Assembly (NCBI GenBank): GCA_964019135.1
Contig: CAXHSH010000416.1
Span: 186,001-250,000 of the forward strand
DNA: 64,000 nucleotides
From: Arenicola marina
Taxonomy: Eukaryota > Annelida > Polychaeta > Arenicolidae
Direction: 5' to 3'
Shown: positions 15,101 through 26,300 of the stretch, in pieces
Layout of the letters: each line of letters starts with the position of its first letter
How positions within the stretch are numbered: position 1 is the stretch's first letter
The notes under the pieces: model-generated
Seen by the model: only the letters and a program-made list of their open reading frames with translations
The model's database searches: none
What the model was told of the DNA's origin: nothing
Made by a program: the position numbers and the translations under genes

Positions 15101-17864
15101 ATCCTTACCAGAGCATATCAGTTCAACACCCATGTCAACACATTGCGTCGACAGGCTAATCTGCATATGGAATTTCCCCCCATGCGGCCGTTTGTCTATC
15201 CAAGAGTTAGGATTAAACAAGATTTGACAAAAGCATATGTACCGCACAATATTTATATGCCCCACAAGTCTGAGTGTCAAGTTTAATTGTAAGCCCCCAT
15301 CGAGTTCACGGAGATTAACGGAAAAATACTGGATCTCTACCATTACATATGAGGTCACAAACTATGTCAACATATTGCCTTGATAGGCTAATCTGCATAT
15401 GGGATTTCACTCTTCATGGCAGTTTGTCGTTCCATTAGTAGGCCCTAAACCACCTCTGTAGCAAGTATATATACCACACAATTTATCTATGCCCCAAAAA
15501 TCTGATCATCAAATTTAATTGCATGCCCCCAGCGAGTTCAAAGCCATAAACTGACAGCGTACTGGATCTCTTTCAATGTATTTGAGGTCAACTACTATGT
15601 TGACCCACCGCGTTGGCAGGCTAATCTGCATATACAGTTTCCCACCTAACGGCCGTTTATCTATCCAAAGGTTCGCCCTAAACCAGCTTTGACAAAAGCA
15701 TATATGCCCCACAAGTCTGATTATCAAGTTTAATTGCCTGTCTTCAGCGAGTTCAAGAAGATCAACTGATAGCGTACTGGATCTCTGCCAGTATATATGA
15801 GATCAACAACTATATTGACCCACCGCGTTGACAGGCTAGTCTGCATATGGGATTTCCGACCATGCGGCCGTTCGGCAATCCAAGAGTTCGCCCTAAACCA
15901 GCTTTGACAAAAGTATATATACCACACAATTTATATATGCCCCACAAGTCTGATTAACAGTCTGATGAACGGAGTTGCATACTGGATCCTTACCAGAGCA
16001 TATCAGTTCAACACCCATGTCAACACATTGCGTCGACAGGCTAATCTGCATATGGAATTTCCCCCCATGCGGCCGTTTATCTATCCAAGAGTTAGGATTA
16101 AACAAGATTTGACAAAAGTATATGTACCGCACAATATTTATATGCCCCACAAGTCTGAGTGTCAAGTTTAATTGTAAGCCCCCATCGAGTTCACGGAGAT
16201 TAACGGAAAAATACTGGATCTCTACCATTACATATGAGGTCACAAACTATGTCAACATATTGCCTTGATAGGCTAATCTGCATATGGGATTTCACTCTTC
16301 ATGGTAGTTTGTCGTTCCATTAGTAGGCCCTAAACCACCTCTGTAGCAAGTATATATACCACACAATTTATATATGCCACAAAAATCTGACCATCAAATT
16401 TAATTGCATGCCCCCAGCGAGTTCAAAGCCATAAACTGACAGCGTACTGGATCTCTTTCAATGTATATGAGGTCAACAACTATTTTGACCGACCGCCTTT
16501 GCAGGCTAATCTGCATATAGGGTTTCCCACCAAACGGCCGTTTATCTATGCAAAAGTTCGCCCTAAACCAGCTTTGACAAAAGCATATATGCCACACAAT
16601 TTATATATGCCCCACAAGTCTGATTATCAAGTTTAATTGCCTGTCTTCAGCGAGTTCAAGAAGATCAACTGATAGCGTACTGGATCTCTGCCAGTATATA
16701 TGAGATCAACAACTATATTGACCCACCGCGTTGACAGGCTAGTCTGCGTATGGGATTTCCCACCATGCGGCCGTTTGTCAATCCAAGAGTTCGCCCTAAA
16801 CCAGCTATGACAAAAGTATATATACCACACAATTTATATATGCCCCACAAGTCTGATTAACAGTCTGATGAACGGAGTTGCATACTGGATCCTTACCAGA
16901 GCATATCAGTTCAACACCCATGTCAACACATTGCGTCGACAGGCTAATCTGCATATGGAATTTCCCCCCATGCGGCCGTTTGTCTATCCAAGAGTTAGGA
17001 TTAAACAAGATTTGACAAAAGTATATGTACCGCACAATATTTATATGCCCCACAAGTCTGAGTGTCAAGTTTAATTGTAAGCCCCCATCGAGTTCACGGA
17101 GATTAACGGAAAAATACTGGATCTCTACCATTACATATGAGGTCACAAACTATGTCAACATATTGCCTTGATAGGCTAATCTGCATATGGGATTTCACTC
17201 TTCATGGCAGTTTGTCGTTCCATTAGTAGGCCCTAAACCACCTCTGTAGCAAGTATATATACCACACAATTTATCTATGCCCCAAAAATCTGATCATCAA
17301 ATTTAATTGCATGCCCCCAGCGAGTTCAAAGCCATAAACTGACAGCGTACTGGATCTCTTTCAATGTATTTGAGGTCAACTACTATGTTGACCCACCGCG
17401 TTGGCAGGCTAATCTGCATATACAGTTTCCCACCTAACGGCCGTTTATCTATCCAAAGGTTCGCCCTAAACCAGCTTTGACAAAAGCATATATGCCCCAC
17501 AAGTCTGATTATCAAGTTTAATTGCCTGTCTTCAGCGGGTTCAAGAAGATCAACTGATAGCATACTGGATCTCTATCAGACCATATGAGGTCAACAACTA
17601 TGTTAATCCACCGCGTAGACAAGCTAATCGCCATATAGGGGTTCCCACCTAACGGCCGTTTAACTATCCAAAAGTTCGCCCTAAACCAGCTTTGACAAAC
17701 ACATATATGCCACACAATTTATATACGCCCCACAAGTCTGATTATCAAGTGTAATTGCCTGTCTTCAGCGAGTTCAAGAAGATCAACTGATAGCGTACTG
17801 GATCTCTGCCAGTATATATGAGATCAACAATTATATAGACCCACCGCGTTGACAGGCTAGTCTG

Positions 17865-18893
17865 TCAAACCCAAACCCAAACAAAGTCATCGCTGCGTTG
17901 CGATGGCTCAAACGGAACAATCCGTTATATGCGAACATCCTTGTCAACGACAATTGGTCAAATGATTGTGAAAGGGAGGACGCAGCGCTATGGAACTCAA
18001 TGACAATCGGTGATGACAATGTACCAATGGACCACACACAAAACCTGAGAGATGAAGGTGAGAGCTCAACTACGACCAACCAAAACAACGCCACTGTCGA
18101 CACTGAAGTGCCGATCGCACCAATGCCTATTACCTTCGATACCGGAATGAAAGCTGTTGAGCGTATGGCCAATGACATCAACTTGGAAGTGGTCGATGTA
18201 GCGAGAGATGGACATTGTCTGTTTGCAGCCATATGCTTACATATAAACAAGACTGCTCAGAGCAATCTGTCGCCAAGACAATTACGCCGACTTCTGTCAG
18301 ACTTCATGCGAGAAAATCCAATGTGTGCAAATGGACTGTACTACCGTGACTTCCTGGCCCAACCTCTGGAAAACGAGAATCAGATGAACGATGACACCGA
18401 ACAACCAACATGTGAAGAATACGCCATAGCAGTGATAGATAATGTCGACACCCGACAAGAAATTCGTTGGCTGAGATATCTGGATGAACTTGCCGATGGA
18501 ACTCAGTGGGGCGAACATCTAGCGGTGCAAGCTTTAGCTGACATGCTTGACGTTACCATTCACGTCGTCGCATCAAACAATCCCAACATGGAAGCCATTC
18601 ACCCAATAAAGGGTCCTGGTCATGACCAATATCACGTTGGCCTCATTCAACAGTTTCACTACGTGGCCCTTATGCCTAAACCAGACGAGCGTAGGATATG
18701 TCAACCGGCTAAACCGAACACCCCGTCAAATGGATGCGATAACCCAGGTTCGGATGATGAAGTTACCGGAGAAGAAAACGATGCATTTGACAATACGCGG
18801 CAAACAAGTGGTTTACCGTACGAAACAAGCTTGCTTCACGAAGAAACAAACCTCGTTGACAAAGAGATTACCATTGCGCCGGCTGAACATTAA
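17865..18893 (+). pseudogene. Helitron polyprotein, OTU-protease section
   Basis: The frame is open from the junction, so no genuine start codon is present in this copy. The first residues, ALRWLKRNNPLYANI, match the stretch that precedes the OTU domain in many Helitron proteins. The OTU domain follows a polar linker. Its nucleophile motif DGHCLFAAI has the Cys in the DGHC at 18,207-18,218, there is a WGEHLAVQALADML helix, and the terminal catalytic His lies in FHYVAL at about 18,657. OTU domains are deubiquitinases; in Helitrons they may protect the transposase, which is inference. The frame stops at 18,891, and the downstream codons (NDDNFEELANPEKYPDGK) still read like the normal lead-in to the Rep domain, so the stop is probably a mutation. 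Confidence 0.85.
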
Positions 18894-20684
18894 AAACCGA
18901 AACCGCTCCTCAATGATGACAACTTTGAAGAACTGGCGAATCCTGAAAAATACCCTGATGGAAAGAATGCCTTGACAACTGCACGATCTCAACCAATCCC
19001 ACCAAGAAAGTACTTCAATCAGCGTCTCTTGGATGTGGATGGCAGATTCGCGAAGTCTATCGAGTATCTCCTGAGTACACAATATGCAGTCGAGAGCAAG
19101 CAAGTCAACAGTGACATAAATCACTTCATTTTCCGTCGAATGACAAAAAAAGAATATCGAGGAAAGAAAATCAATGCCAGCTTTGCGAAAGATACAGACA
19201 AAGTCAAACAGTTGATTCAGTCAGATCATGCATACAAGATTCTCAAGCAAGTACGAGGGTCGCCAGCCTATTTCCAAACCGTATTCTACGATGTTCTTGC
19301 AATGGTCCGCCACCTGGGAATACCGACTTGGTTCATGACTCTGACGGCAGCCGATATGAAATGGCCTGATATGATTCAGACGATTGCCAGACAGTACGGC
19401 ACCATCTTGACAGATGAGGATGTAAAAAACATGCCCTTGAAAGACAGACATACGTGGCTGAGAACCAATCCAGTTACTGCAGCACGTCACTTTGAATACA
19501 GGCTAGAGTTGTTGTTCACAGATGTCATTAAATCAAAGGCTCAACCAATCGGCGAAGTCATCGATTACGCCCTCCGAATCGAGTTCCAAGCTCGAGGTTA
19601 TCCTCATGCACATATCCTTGCGTGGGTAAAAGACGCTCCACAAATCGGTGTTCACACGAATGACGACATCTGTCAGTTCATTGACAAACATGTCTAATGC
19701 AGTCTGCCACAAAATGACCAAACGTTTCGGGAACATATTTGTGAAACTCAAAAACACAACCACTCGGCATATTGTCGCAAGAAGGGCTCCTGTCGTTTCC
19801 ACTATCCACGCCAACCAAGCCCAGCGACCATGCTTGCTACAGAACCAACCGATGGCGATGACAAAGTCGAGTTGATCAGACGTACGACTGAAACACTGAA
19901 ATCTGTTCGCTCAGTGCTGGAAGACGACGGAACTGATCAAAACGTTACGCTGGACGAACTGCTCGACAAATCGGGTGTTACATCTGAAGAGTATACCGAA
20001 GCATTGCACGTATCACAGAAAGGAAACACGGTTGTCTTACGCAGAACGCCGTCAGAACAATGCATCAATCCATTCAATCCCACGATTTTGAGAGCATGGC
20101 AGGCAAACATGGACATACAATACGTACTGGATGCTTACGCATGCGTTATGTACCTTGCTGCCTACATGACGAAGAGCGAAAAGAACATGGGAGAACTCCT
20201 CAAACAAACTTTGAAAGAAATCAAAGACAAAGACATCACAACGCAGCTACGGCAACTTGGATCCGTGTTTCTCAACCACCGCGAGGTCAGCGCCCAAGAA
20301 GCGGTTTATCGTATACTCTCACTGCCTTTGAAACGCTTCAGCAGACAGGTGTTATTCGTAAACACTGACCGAAAGTCCGATCGAGCAGGTGTGTTGAAAT
20401 CAGGTGCAGAACTGGCTGAAAAGGATGATGAAGACATCCTCCAAACAAACATAACTGACAGGTATGCAGCAAGACCTGATGCATTAGAAGAAATTAGCCT
20501 GGCGGAATTTGCTTCCAACTACGTTGTCAGATACACTGAAAATGACACGGAAAGACAAGATATCATGCCTCAAGTCTTGAATAACAATGTCGATGATGAC
20601 GAAAACGCTACTCGACAAAAACAGATACACCTGAAAAATGGTCTTGGTAAAATGCACAAACGCAAACGCGAAGCGGTGATTTGA
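18894..20684 (+). pseudogene. Helitron Rep (HUH rolling-circle endonuclease) section
   Basis: This is the Helitron-like N region, in the same frame as the OTU section. The HUH metal-binding motif is in GYPHAHILAW, with the His-Ala-His codons at 19,605-19,613. A Cys/His-rich stretch (HICETQKHNHSAYC, then CRKKGSCRFHY) lies at about 19,737-19,806 and resembles the zinc-binding region between the HUH and Tyr motifs. The paired catalytic tyrosines are in YLAAYMTK at 20,151-20,174. Rep nicks and rejoins single strands during rolling-circle transposition. Stops at 19,695 and 20,682 interrupt the frame although flanking residues continue without shift, so the catalytic residues survive in a non-functional copy. 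Confidence 0.9.
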
Positions 20685-22560
20685 TTCCGTCGGTTCCATC
20701 AGGAGAAAGACCCAAACGAATTCTTCCGTGCGAAGCTCATGTTGTTCCACCCATGGCGCAGCGAAGACACTGACTTGCTCGGTGACTATCGGAATTCACC
20801 TGAGCACTACGCACATGTCGAGGGACAACTTCGTGCAGTGGAGACCCGATTCACGCAAAATATCAACCTGATTGATCGAGCTATGTTAGACAATGCCGTA
20901 AACGGTCCCCCCGTACACGCATGGGCAAACGTAGCTCCGGAGGCAGAACACCAAATGTTGCAAGATGATGCCGAAGGCCTTGATGTCGAAAGAGAAATTG
21001 AACAAGAGGATCTCGATGCAAACGCAGCAATGATGACAGGCCCAACTGCTGATAGCAGGACAGAGCTAGCTGCACGGTACGAAGCTCAAGCAAACAGTGA
21101 GATTGTGACATCAACACAATACAGGGATATGATGCGTCAGCTGAATGACAAGCAACGGCAGATCGTATATCACCATCGAAAATGGTGCAAGAAAGCTGTC
21201 ATTGCGATGAAAGAAAACAAACCCGTCAAACCGTACAGGATCTTCTTAAGTGGTCCCGGTGGTGTCGGGAAAAGTCACGTGATACGCCTTATCCATTCAG
21301 ACACGAAGAAACTGTTGGCACTATCCCAAAAGTTCGCACCCACCGATCTGACAACACTATTGATGGCTCCCACGGGTGTAGCAGCTTTCAACATCGGTGG
21401 CATGACAATACATTCAGCGCTTCTGCTCAGAGTCTCGAAGTATGGAAGCTCATGTGAAGCACTCTCTTTCGAAAAGCTGAATACACTTCGATCCAAGTTG
21501 GACTCTGTACAATTGATCATCATAGATGAAGTCTCCATGGTGGGTTCCAACATGCTCTTGACTATCCACAAGAGGATGAACGAAATCAAAGGTATCACCA
21601 GCGATGATGTCTGGTTTGGCAATGTCTCTGTTCTTGCTATCGGCGATTTGTACCAGCTGCCACCTGTTGGCCAACCTTACATCTTCGACCCATTCAGCGA
21701 CCCAATGGCAAGTTTACACTACGGTGCACTGTGGTCAGACGAATTTGCATTGCACGAATTAGATGAAAGCATGAGACAGAAAGGTGACACCGCCTTTGCA
21801 GAACTATTATGCCGAATGAGAATTGGAGCCACTTCTGGAAATGACATTATCGTCCTCCAATCAAGAGAAATCGCTGCGGACAGCCCACAGTACCCACACG
21901 ACGCACTCCATTTGTTTTCACGAAATGTCGACGTGAACGCACATAACAACCACAAACTAAACAGCCTGGCCCCACCCGAACAACAAACCCGCATTGTTGC
22001 ACAAGATGGCAAGTCAGATACCACTGGTACCTTGAACTTGGCATCACTTCCCCCCTCGTAAACCGGAGGAATGCACAATGTCTTGATCCTCGCTGTCGGA
22101 GCTAGAGTGATGATGACATCAAACGTTGACACTGCGGACGGACTAGATGGCGTTCTTGGAGAAGTTCAGGCCATCATGAAAAACAATACTGACACGTCAC
22201 CACCATCCTCGTGAAATTTGACAACGACAAAGTGGGACACAACGCTTTTGCCACAAGTCATTGGAAAAAAGATTTCCCACATGCCGTTCCAGTGAAACGC
22301 CATGACGTACAGTATGAAAAATGTAGATCAAAAGGTGCGCAGACCACACGTCGTCAATTTCCATTGACTCTTGCATGGGCCGTCACCATTCACAAGTGCC
22401 AAGGTCTCACACTGGACGAAGTTGTAGCCAGTATGAAAGGCGCAAAACGATTCAGCTCTGGTCAGGCGTATGTGGCATTCAGCCGTGTGAAGTCGCTGAG
22501 TGCTCTCCATATCACTGACTTTGACCCCGTCGGCATCAAAACCAACCAAAAGGTTGCCTC
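20685..22560 (+). pseudogene. Helitron Pif1-like SF1 helicase section
   Basis: The frame continues from the Rep section. Walker A is GPGGVGKS at 21,252-21,275. Walker B is in IIIDEVSMVG near 21,516-21,545, and the motif III-type GDLYQLPPV follows. The C-terminal motifs TGGMHNVLILAVGARV, then LAWAVTIHKCQG (about 22,370-22,405) and YVAFSRVKSL, complete a normal Pif1-like helicase. It unwinds DNA 5' to 3' ahead of Rep. An in-frame TAA at 22,059 sits where the family has a Lys before TGG. A frame change near 22,195 separates the last third (frame of 22,211 onward) from the rest. Confidence 0.9.
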
Positions 22561-22619
22561 GCAAATGGAAACGATGCGTGAAAACACTATCGCACGTGAA
22601 GCCATACCAGAAACATTCG

Positions 22620-23284
22620 TCCAGTATGGTGTCCAGAAAATCACTGTTGGTCATCTCAATGCACCCTACTTTCTGGATAAGATGAAAGATGTTCAAAACG
22701 AGGCGATATTCAAAAACGCACAAGTCATGTGTTTCACGGAAACCTATTTGGCCCCGACTCATTCCATTCAACGTTATCTGGACACACACGACTACGTCGC
22801 ATTCCGAGAAGATGTTCTAAGTGCAGAAAATCATGAAGGTAAACACGGTGTCATGATTTGCGCCTCCGCTACCCTCAATCCAAAAGAACTAGTCTTTGCA
22901 GCCGTGCCAGGATTAGAATGCAAAGTTGCCGCAATGGAAACACACACGTCTAGGCTCCTCGTTTGTGTCATGTACCGCCCTCCACGACTGCCCATGGCCA
23001 CCTTTTTACCATTGCTCCAAGCCTTGCTCGCCTTACTCCCGACGAACGTCCCCACTGTGATCCTTGGTGATTTCAACGACAACCTGGGCGATCAAACAAC
23101 TTCCCTCTTAAGCTCAACAATGGACAAAAATGGATTCAAGCAGTTCGTCACAGAGCCCACGACTGATGATGGAACACTGATCGACCACATCTACTACAAC
23201 AGAAATACCAACGCCGATGTGTATGTGCACGATGTCTACTTCTCTAACCATGATGCCACTTTCATAACGACTGCTATAGAGTAA
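22620..23284 (+). pseudogene. Helitron C-terminal EEP (AP-endonuclease-like) domain
   Basis: Fused in frame to the helicase after a short linker, this section has the hallmarks of the exonuclease-endonuclease-phosphatase fold. They are CFTETYL with the metal-binding Glu, VMYRPPR, ILGDFND with the Asp-x-Asn pair (23,066-23,080), IDHIYYN, and a closing SNHDATF (23,243-23,254). The last stands where non-LTR endonucleases have SDHxx, so the catalytic Asp-His is represented as Asn-His-Asp. The domain is known from Helentrons, where it is thought to derive from a CR1-type retrotransposon. The frame ends at a TAA at 23,282 and is undamaged over its own length. Confidence 0.85.
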
Positions 23285-23614
23285 AGGGATTTGTTATCGT
23301 TCAGTCCCTCATGGAACTGATTTGAAGTGGCAGCTATGCGTTACCATTTCCGTTTTCAATCGTACATCTAAGCAACCACGCATTTCTGGTACGTCCATAA
23401 TAATACCGTAATGGGTGCCAATGCTCCCTGAATGAATTGATAACCACGTTCCTATCGGTTATATTTCTGAATTACATTAATTACAATTGCCGCTGTTAAA
23501 TGAAATGGAAGAATCATTCAGTGTATGTTTAGCATTGAAACATTCGCAAAGTAAAAAACAAACTTGATATGGATGCGACCAAACATTGTACGCCATGCAA
23601 TCTATAGCGTTTAA
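23285..23614. other. Non-coding stretch between the Helitron stop and the minisatellite
   Basis: About 330 bases hold no gene. This is where the Helitron 3' terminus should lie, but I see neither a convincing CTRR nor a terminal stem-loop. The 35-bp repeat begins directly after GCGTTTAAC near 23,614. Confidence 0.5.
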
Positions 23615-25560
23615 CGAGCGCTGGGGACAACCTCCAACCACCCATGGTCGGAGCGCTGGGTACCACTTCCAACCACCCATGGTTGGAGCGCTGGGGACAA
23701 CCTCCAACCACCCATGGTCGGAGCGCTGGGGACAACCTCCAACCACCCATGGTCGGAACGCGGGGGACAACCTCCAGCCACCAATGGTTGGAGCGCTGGG
23801 GACAACCCCCAGCCACCCATGTTTGGAGCGCTGGGGACAACCTCCAACCACCCAAGGTTGAAGCGCGGGGGACAACCCCCAACCACCCATTGTTGCAGCG
23901 CTGGGGACAACCTCCAACCACCCATGGTTGGAGCGCTGGGGACAACCCCCAACCACCCATGGTTGAAGCGTTAGAAACAACCCTAACCACCCATGGTCGG
24001 AGCGCTGGGGACAACCTCCAACCACCCATGGTCGGAGCGCTGGGGACAACCCCCAACCACCCATGGTTGAAGCGTTAGAAACAACCCTAACCACCCATGG
24101 TCGTAGCGCTGGGGACAACCTCTAACCACCCATAGTTGGAGCGCTGGGGACAACCTCCAACCACCCATGGTTGCAGCGCTGGGGACACCCTCCAAACACC
24201 CATGGTTGCAGCGCTGGGGACACCCTCCAACCACCCATGGTCGGAGCGCTGGGGACAACCTCCAGCCACCAATGGTCGGAGCGCTGGGGACACCCTCCAA
24301 CCACCCATGGTTGAAGCGTTAGGGACAACCCTAACCACCCATGGTTGGAGCGCTGGGGACAACCTCTGGTCGGAGCGCTGGGGACAACCTCCAACCACCC
24401 ATGGTCGGAGCGCTGGGGACACCCTCCAACCACCCATGGTTGCAGCGCTGGGGACACCCTCCAACCACCCATGGTCGGAGCGCTGGGGACAACCTCCAAC
24501 CACCCATGGTCGGAGCGATGGGGACATCCTCCACAACCACCCATGGTTGGAGCGATGGGGACATCCTCCACAACGACCCATGGTTGGAGCGCTTGGGACA
24601 CCCTCCAACCACCCATGGTCGGAGTGGTGGGGACAACCTCCAACCACCCATGGTCGGAGCGATGGGGACATCCTCCACAACGACCCATGGTTGGAGCGCT
24701 TGGGACACCCTCCAACCACCCATGGTCGGAGCGCTGGGGACAACCTCTAGCCACCAATGGTCGGAGCGCTGGAGAAAACCTCCAGCCACCAATGGTGGGA
24801 GCGCTGGGGACAACCTCCAACCACCCATAGTCGGAGCGCTGGGGACAACCTCCAACCACCCATGGTCGGAGCGCTGGGGACAACCTCCAACCACCCATGG
24901 TCGGAGCGATGGGGACATCCTCCACAACGACTCATGGTTGGAGCGATGGGGACATCCTCCACAACGACCCATGGTTGGAGCGCTTGGGACACCCTCCAAC
25001 CACCCATGGTCGGAGCGGTGGGGACAACCTCCAACCACCCATGGTCGGAGCGATGGGGACATCCTCCACAACGACCCATGGTTGGAGCGCTTGGGACACC
25101 CTCCAACCACCCATGGTCGGAGCGCTGGGGACAACCTCTAGCCACCAATGGTCGGAGCGCTGGAGAAAACCTCCAGCCACCAATGGTGGGAGCGCTGGGG
25201 ACAACCTCCAACCACCCATAGTCGGAGCGCTGGGGACAACCTCCAACCACCCATGGTCGCAGCGCTGGGGACAACCTCCAACCACCCATGGTTGGAGCGC
25301 TGGGGACAACCTCCAGCCACTAATGGTTGCAGCGCTGGGGACAACCTTCAACCACCCATGGTTGGAGCGCTGGGGACAACCTCCAACCACCCATGTCGGA
25401 GCGCTGGGGACACCCTCCAACCACCCATGGTCGGAGGACTGGGGACAACCTCCAGCCACCAATGGTTGCATTGCTGGCGACAGCCTTCAGCCACCCATGG
25501 TTGCAGCTCCGACGACAATCTCCAAAGACCCATGGTTGGAGTGTTGGGGACAACCTACTG
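23615..25560. repeat. 35-bp minisatellite (about 55 copies)
   Basis: The unit is two halves, GGTCGGAGCGCTGGGGACA and ACCTCCAACCACCCAT, repeated head to tail. Variants are GGTT for GGTC, GCAGC for GGAGC, and versions with a 3-bp insertion (CCTCCACAACNACCC). 35 is not a multiple of three and the unit has no stop in most frames, so several overlapping reading frames of 100-267 codons appear on both strands (MVGALGTTSNHPW… and GGWRLSPALRPW…). These are read-through artefacts of the repeat, not genes. Almost every unit carries the palindrome CCATGG. Confidence 0.95.
24475..25255. repeat. 391-bp direct duplication inside the minisatellite
   Basis: A diagnostic run of variant units (one with GGAGAAAACCTCC, next to one with CAATGGTGGGAGC and one with CCCATAGTC) occurs at about 24,724-24,840 and again 391 bp later at about 25,115-25,231. 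The preceding GATGGGGACATCC variants are also shared. About eleven units were therefore copied as a block, which gives a second-level repeat. Confidence 0.75.
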
Positions 25561-26300
25561 CCACCCGTGCTTAGACAGCCGACGCCCGGCGCCGATGACA
25601 ATCTCCAGCCACCCATGGTCGGGGCGCCGATCACAATCTCGAACCAGCCGTGGTTGAAGCGCTGGGGGCAAGCTCCCATCACTCATGCGTGGAGCGCCGA
25701 TTACAACCTCCAACAACCCATGGTCGGACTCACTGAAAACCTCTAACCTCCATTGGTTCGACCTGCGCTGACAACCTACACATAGTTGGAGTGCCACTGA
25801 CGACCCACAACCACCCATGGTCGCAGTGCTGGCGACATCTTCCAACAACCCATGGTTGGATTGTCGCTGAAAACCCCCAACCAACATGGGTTGCAGTGCC
25901 GCTGACAGCCTTCTATCACTCATGACCGCGAATGACAACCTCCAATCGGCCATGGCTTAAACTTCGTTGTGTCTACTTGCATCAAGTTATGTGTGCCACC
26001 ATTGCAATTGTCTTTGGCATGTGAGGGGCGGCCGGGAATAAGGGCAAGCGGTGGCAGTCTGCACCAAAATGGCCAGCTTGTCCTTCCCTCATGTCCTCCT
26101 GCCTTTCCAAACTGTCAGCCGTCACCGTCTATGCTTAGCGCTTCTGACAACGTCCAATCATTCATGGTTCGAGCTCCAGTTACGACGTCCGACCACCCAT
26201 GGTTTGAACGCGCTGACAACCACCGACCACCCATGGTTACAAACTGCAACGACCGATTGTGAGAGCGTTCGGGACAACCTCCAAGCTGCCATGCTTGGAA
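25561..26300. repeat. Degenerate edge of the 35-bp minisatellite
   Basis: Recognisable but strongly diverged units (CCACCCATGGTCG, CAACCCATGGTTGGA, GACCACCCATGGTT) continue past the homogeneous array, the last near 26,200-26,290. A unique GC-rich insert separates them at about 25,970-26,140. Higher divergence at the edge than in the centre is the pattern expected of homogenisation by unequal exchange. Confidence 0.7.

Larger units (their letters stand above)
1..17863. repeat. Higher-order-repeat satellite array, five monomer types of 205-233 bp
   Basis: About 79 tandem monomers fill this stretch, and the array is already in progress at base 1. Reading from the conserved junction (…CCCACAAGTCTGATTA) five types can be told apart: A (~233 bp), B (~205 bp, starts TTAACAGTCTGATG), C (~232 bp), D (233 bp, or D' of 215 bp with an 18-bp deletion) and E (~233 bp). 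The monomers share blocks such as GCCCTAAACCAGCTTTGACA, CGGCCGTTTRTC and TATATACCACACAATTTATA but differ clearly from one another, whereas copies of one type at different positions are almost identical. B monomers start at 234, 1352, 2255, 3158, 4276, 5179, 6082, 6985, 8103, 9006, 10357, 11260, 12145, 13048, 14166, 15069, 15954 and 16857, giving spacings of 903, 1118, 885 or 1351 bp. That is HOR organisation as in centromeric satellites. Open frames on both strands are by-products of homogenised repeats, not genes. Confidence 0.95.
17864..23284 (+). mobile_element. Decayed Helitron (OTU- and endonuclease-bearing, Helentron-like), truncated at its 5' side
   Basis: A single long reading frame runs from the satellite junction to about 22,195 with four in-frame stops (18,891; 19,695; 20,682; 22,059). 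It continues after one frame change near 22,195 to 23,282. Domain order is: end of the DUF6570-like region (ALRWLKRNNPLYANI), OTU cysteine protease, Helitron-like N domain with HUH motif, Cys/His cluster, two-tyrosine motif, Pif1-like SF1 helicase and an exonuclease-endonuclease-phosphatase (EEP) domain. A C-terminal EEP nuclease is known from Helentron/Helitron2 elements. The upstream coding sequence is missing and satellite DNA starts instead, so this is a 5'-truncated rolling-circle transposon. I could not recognise a CTRR end or a terminal hairpin after the last domain. Autonomous transposition by this copy is not expected. Confidence 0.92.

Noticed and set aside
1-17863. Repeated minus-strand frames of 65-116 codons and plus-strand frames of 68 codons in the satellite
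   Set aside because: They overlap on both strands and differ only as the homogenised monomers do. They lack any domain and appear as many times as the repeat itself.
17864-17885. AAACCC repeats resembling a telomere motif
   Set aside because: Only about two and a half units, and they read in frame as part of the Helitron protein.
23615-25560. CRISPR-like regular array
   Set aside because: There are no unique spacers; the units are contiguous and nearly identical, and the DNA is eukaryotic.
23615-25740. Long proline/tryptophan-rich proteins of up to 267 residues
   Set aside because: They are read-through of a 35-bp minisatellite in several frames at once.
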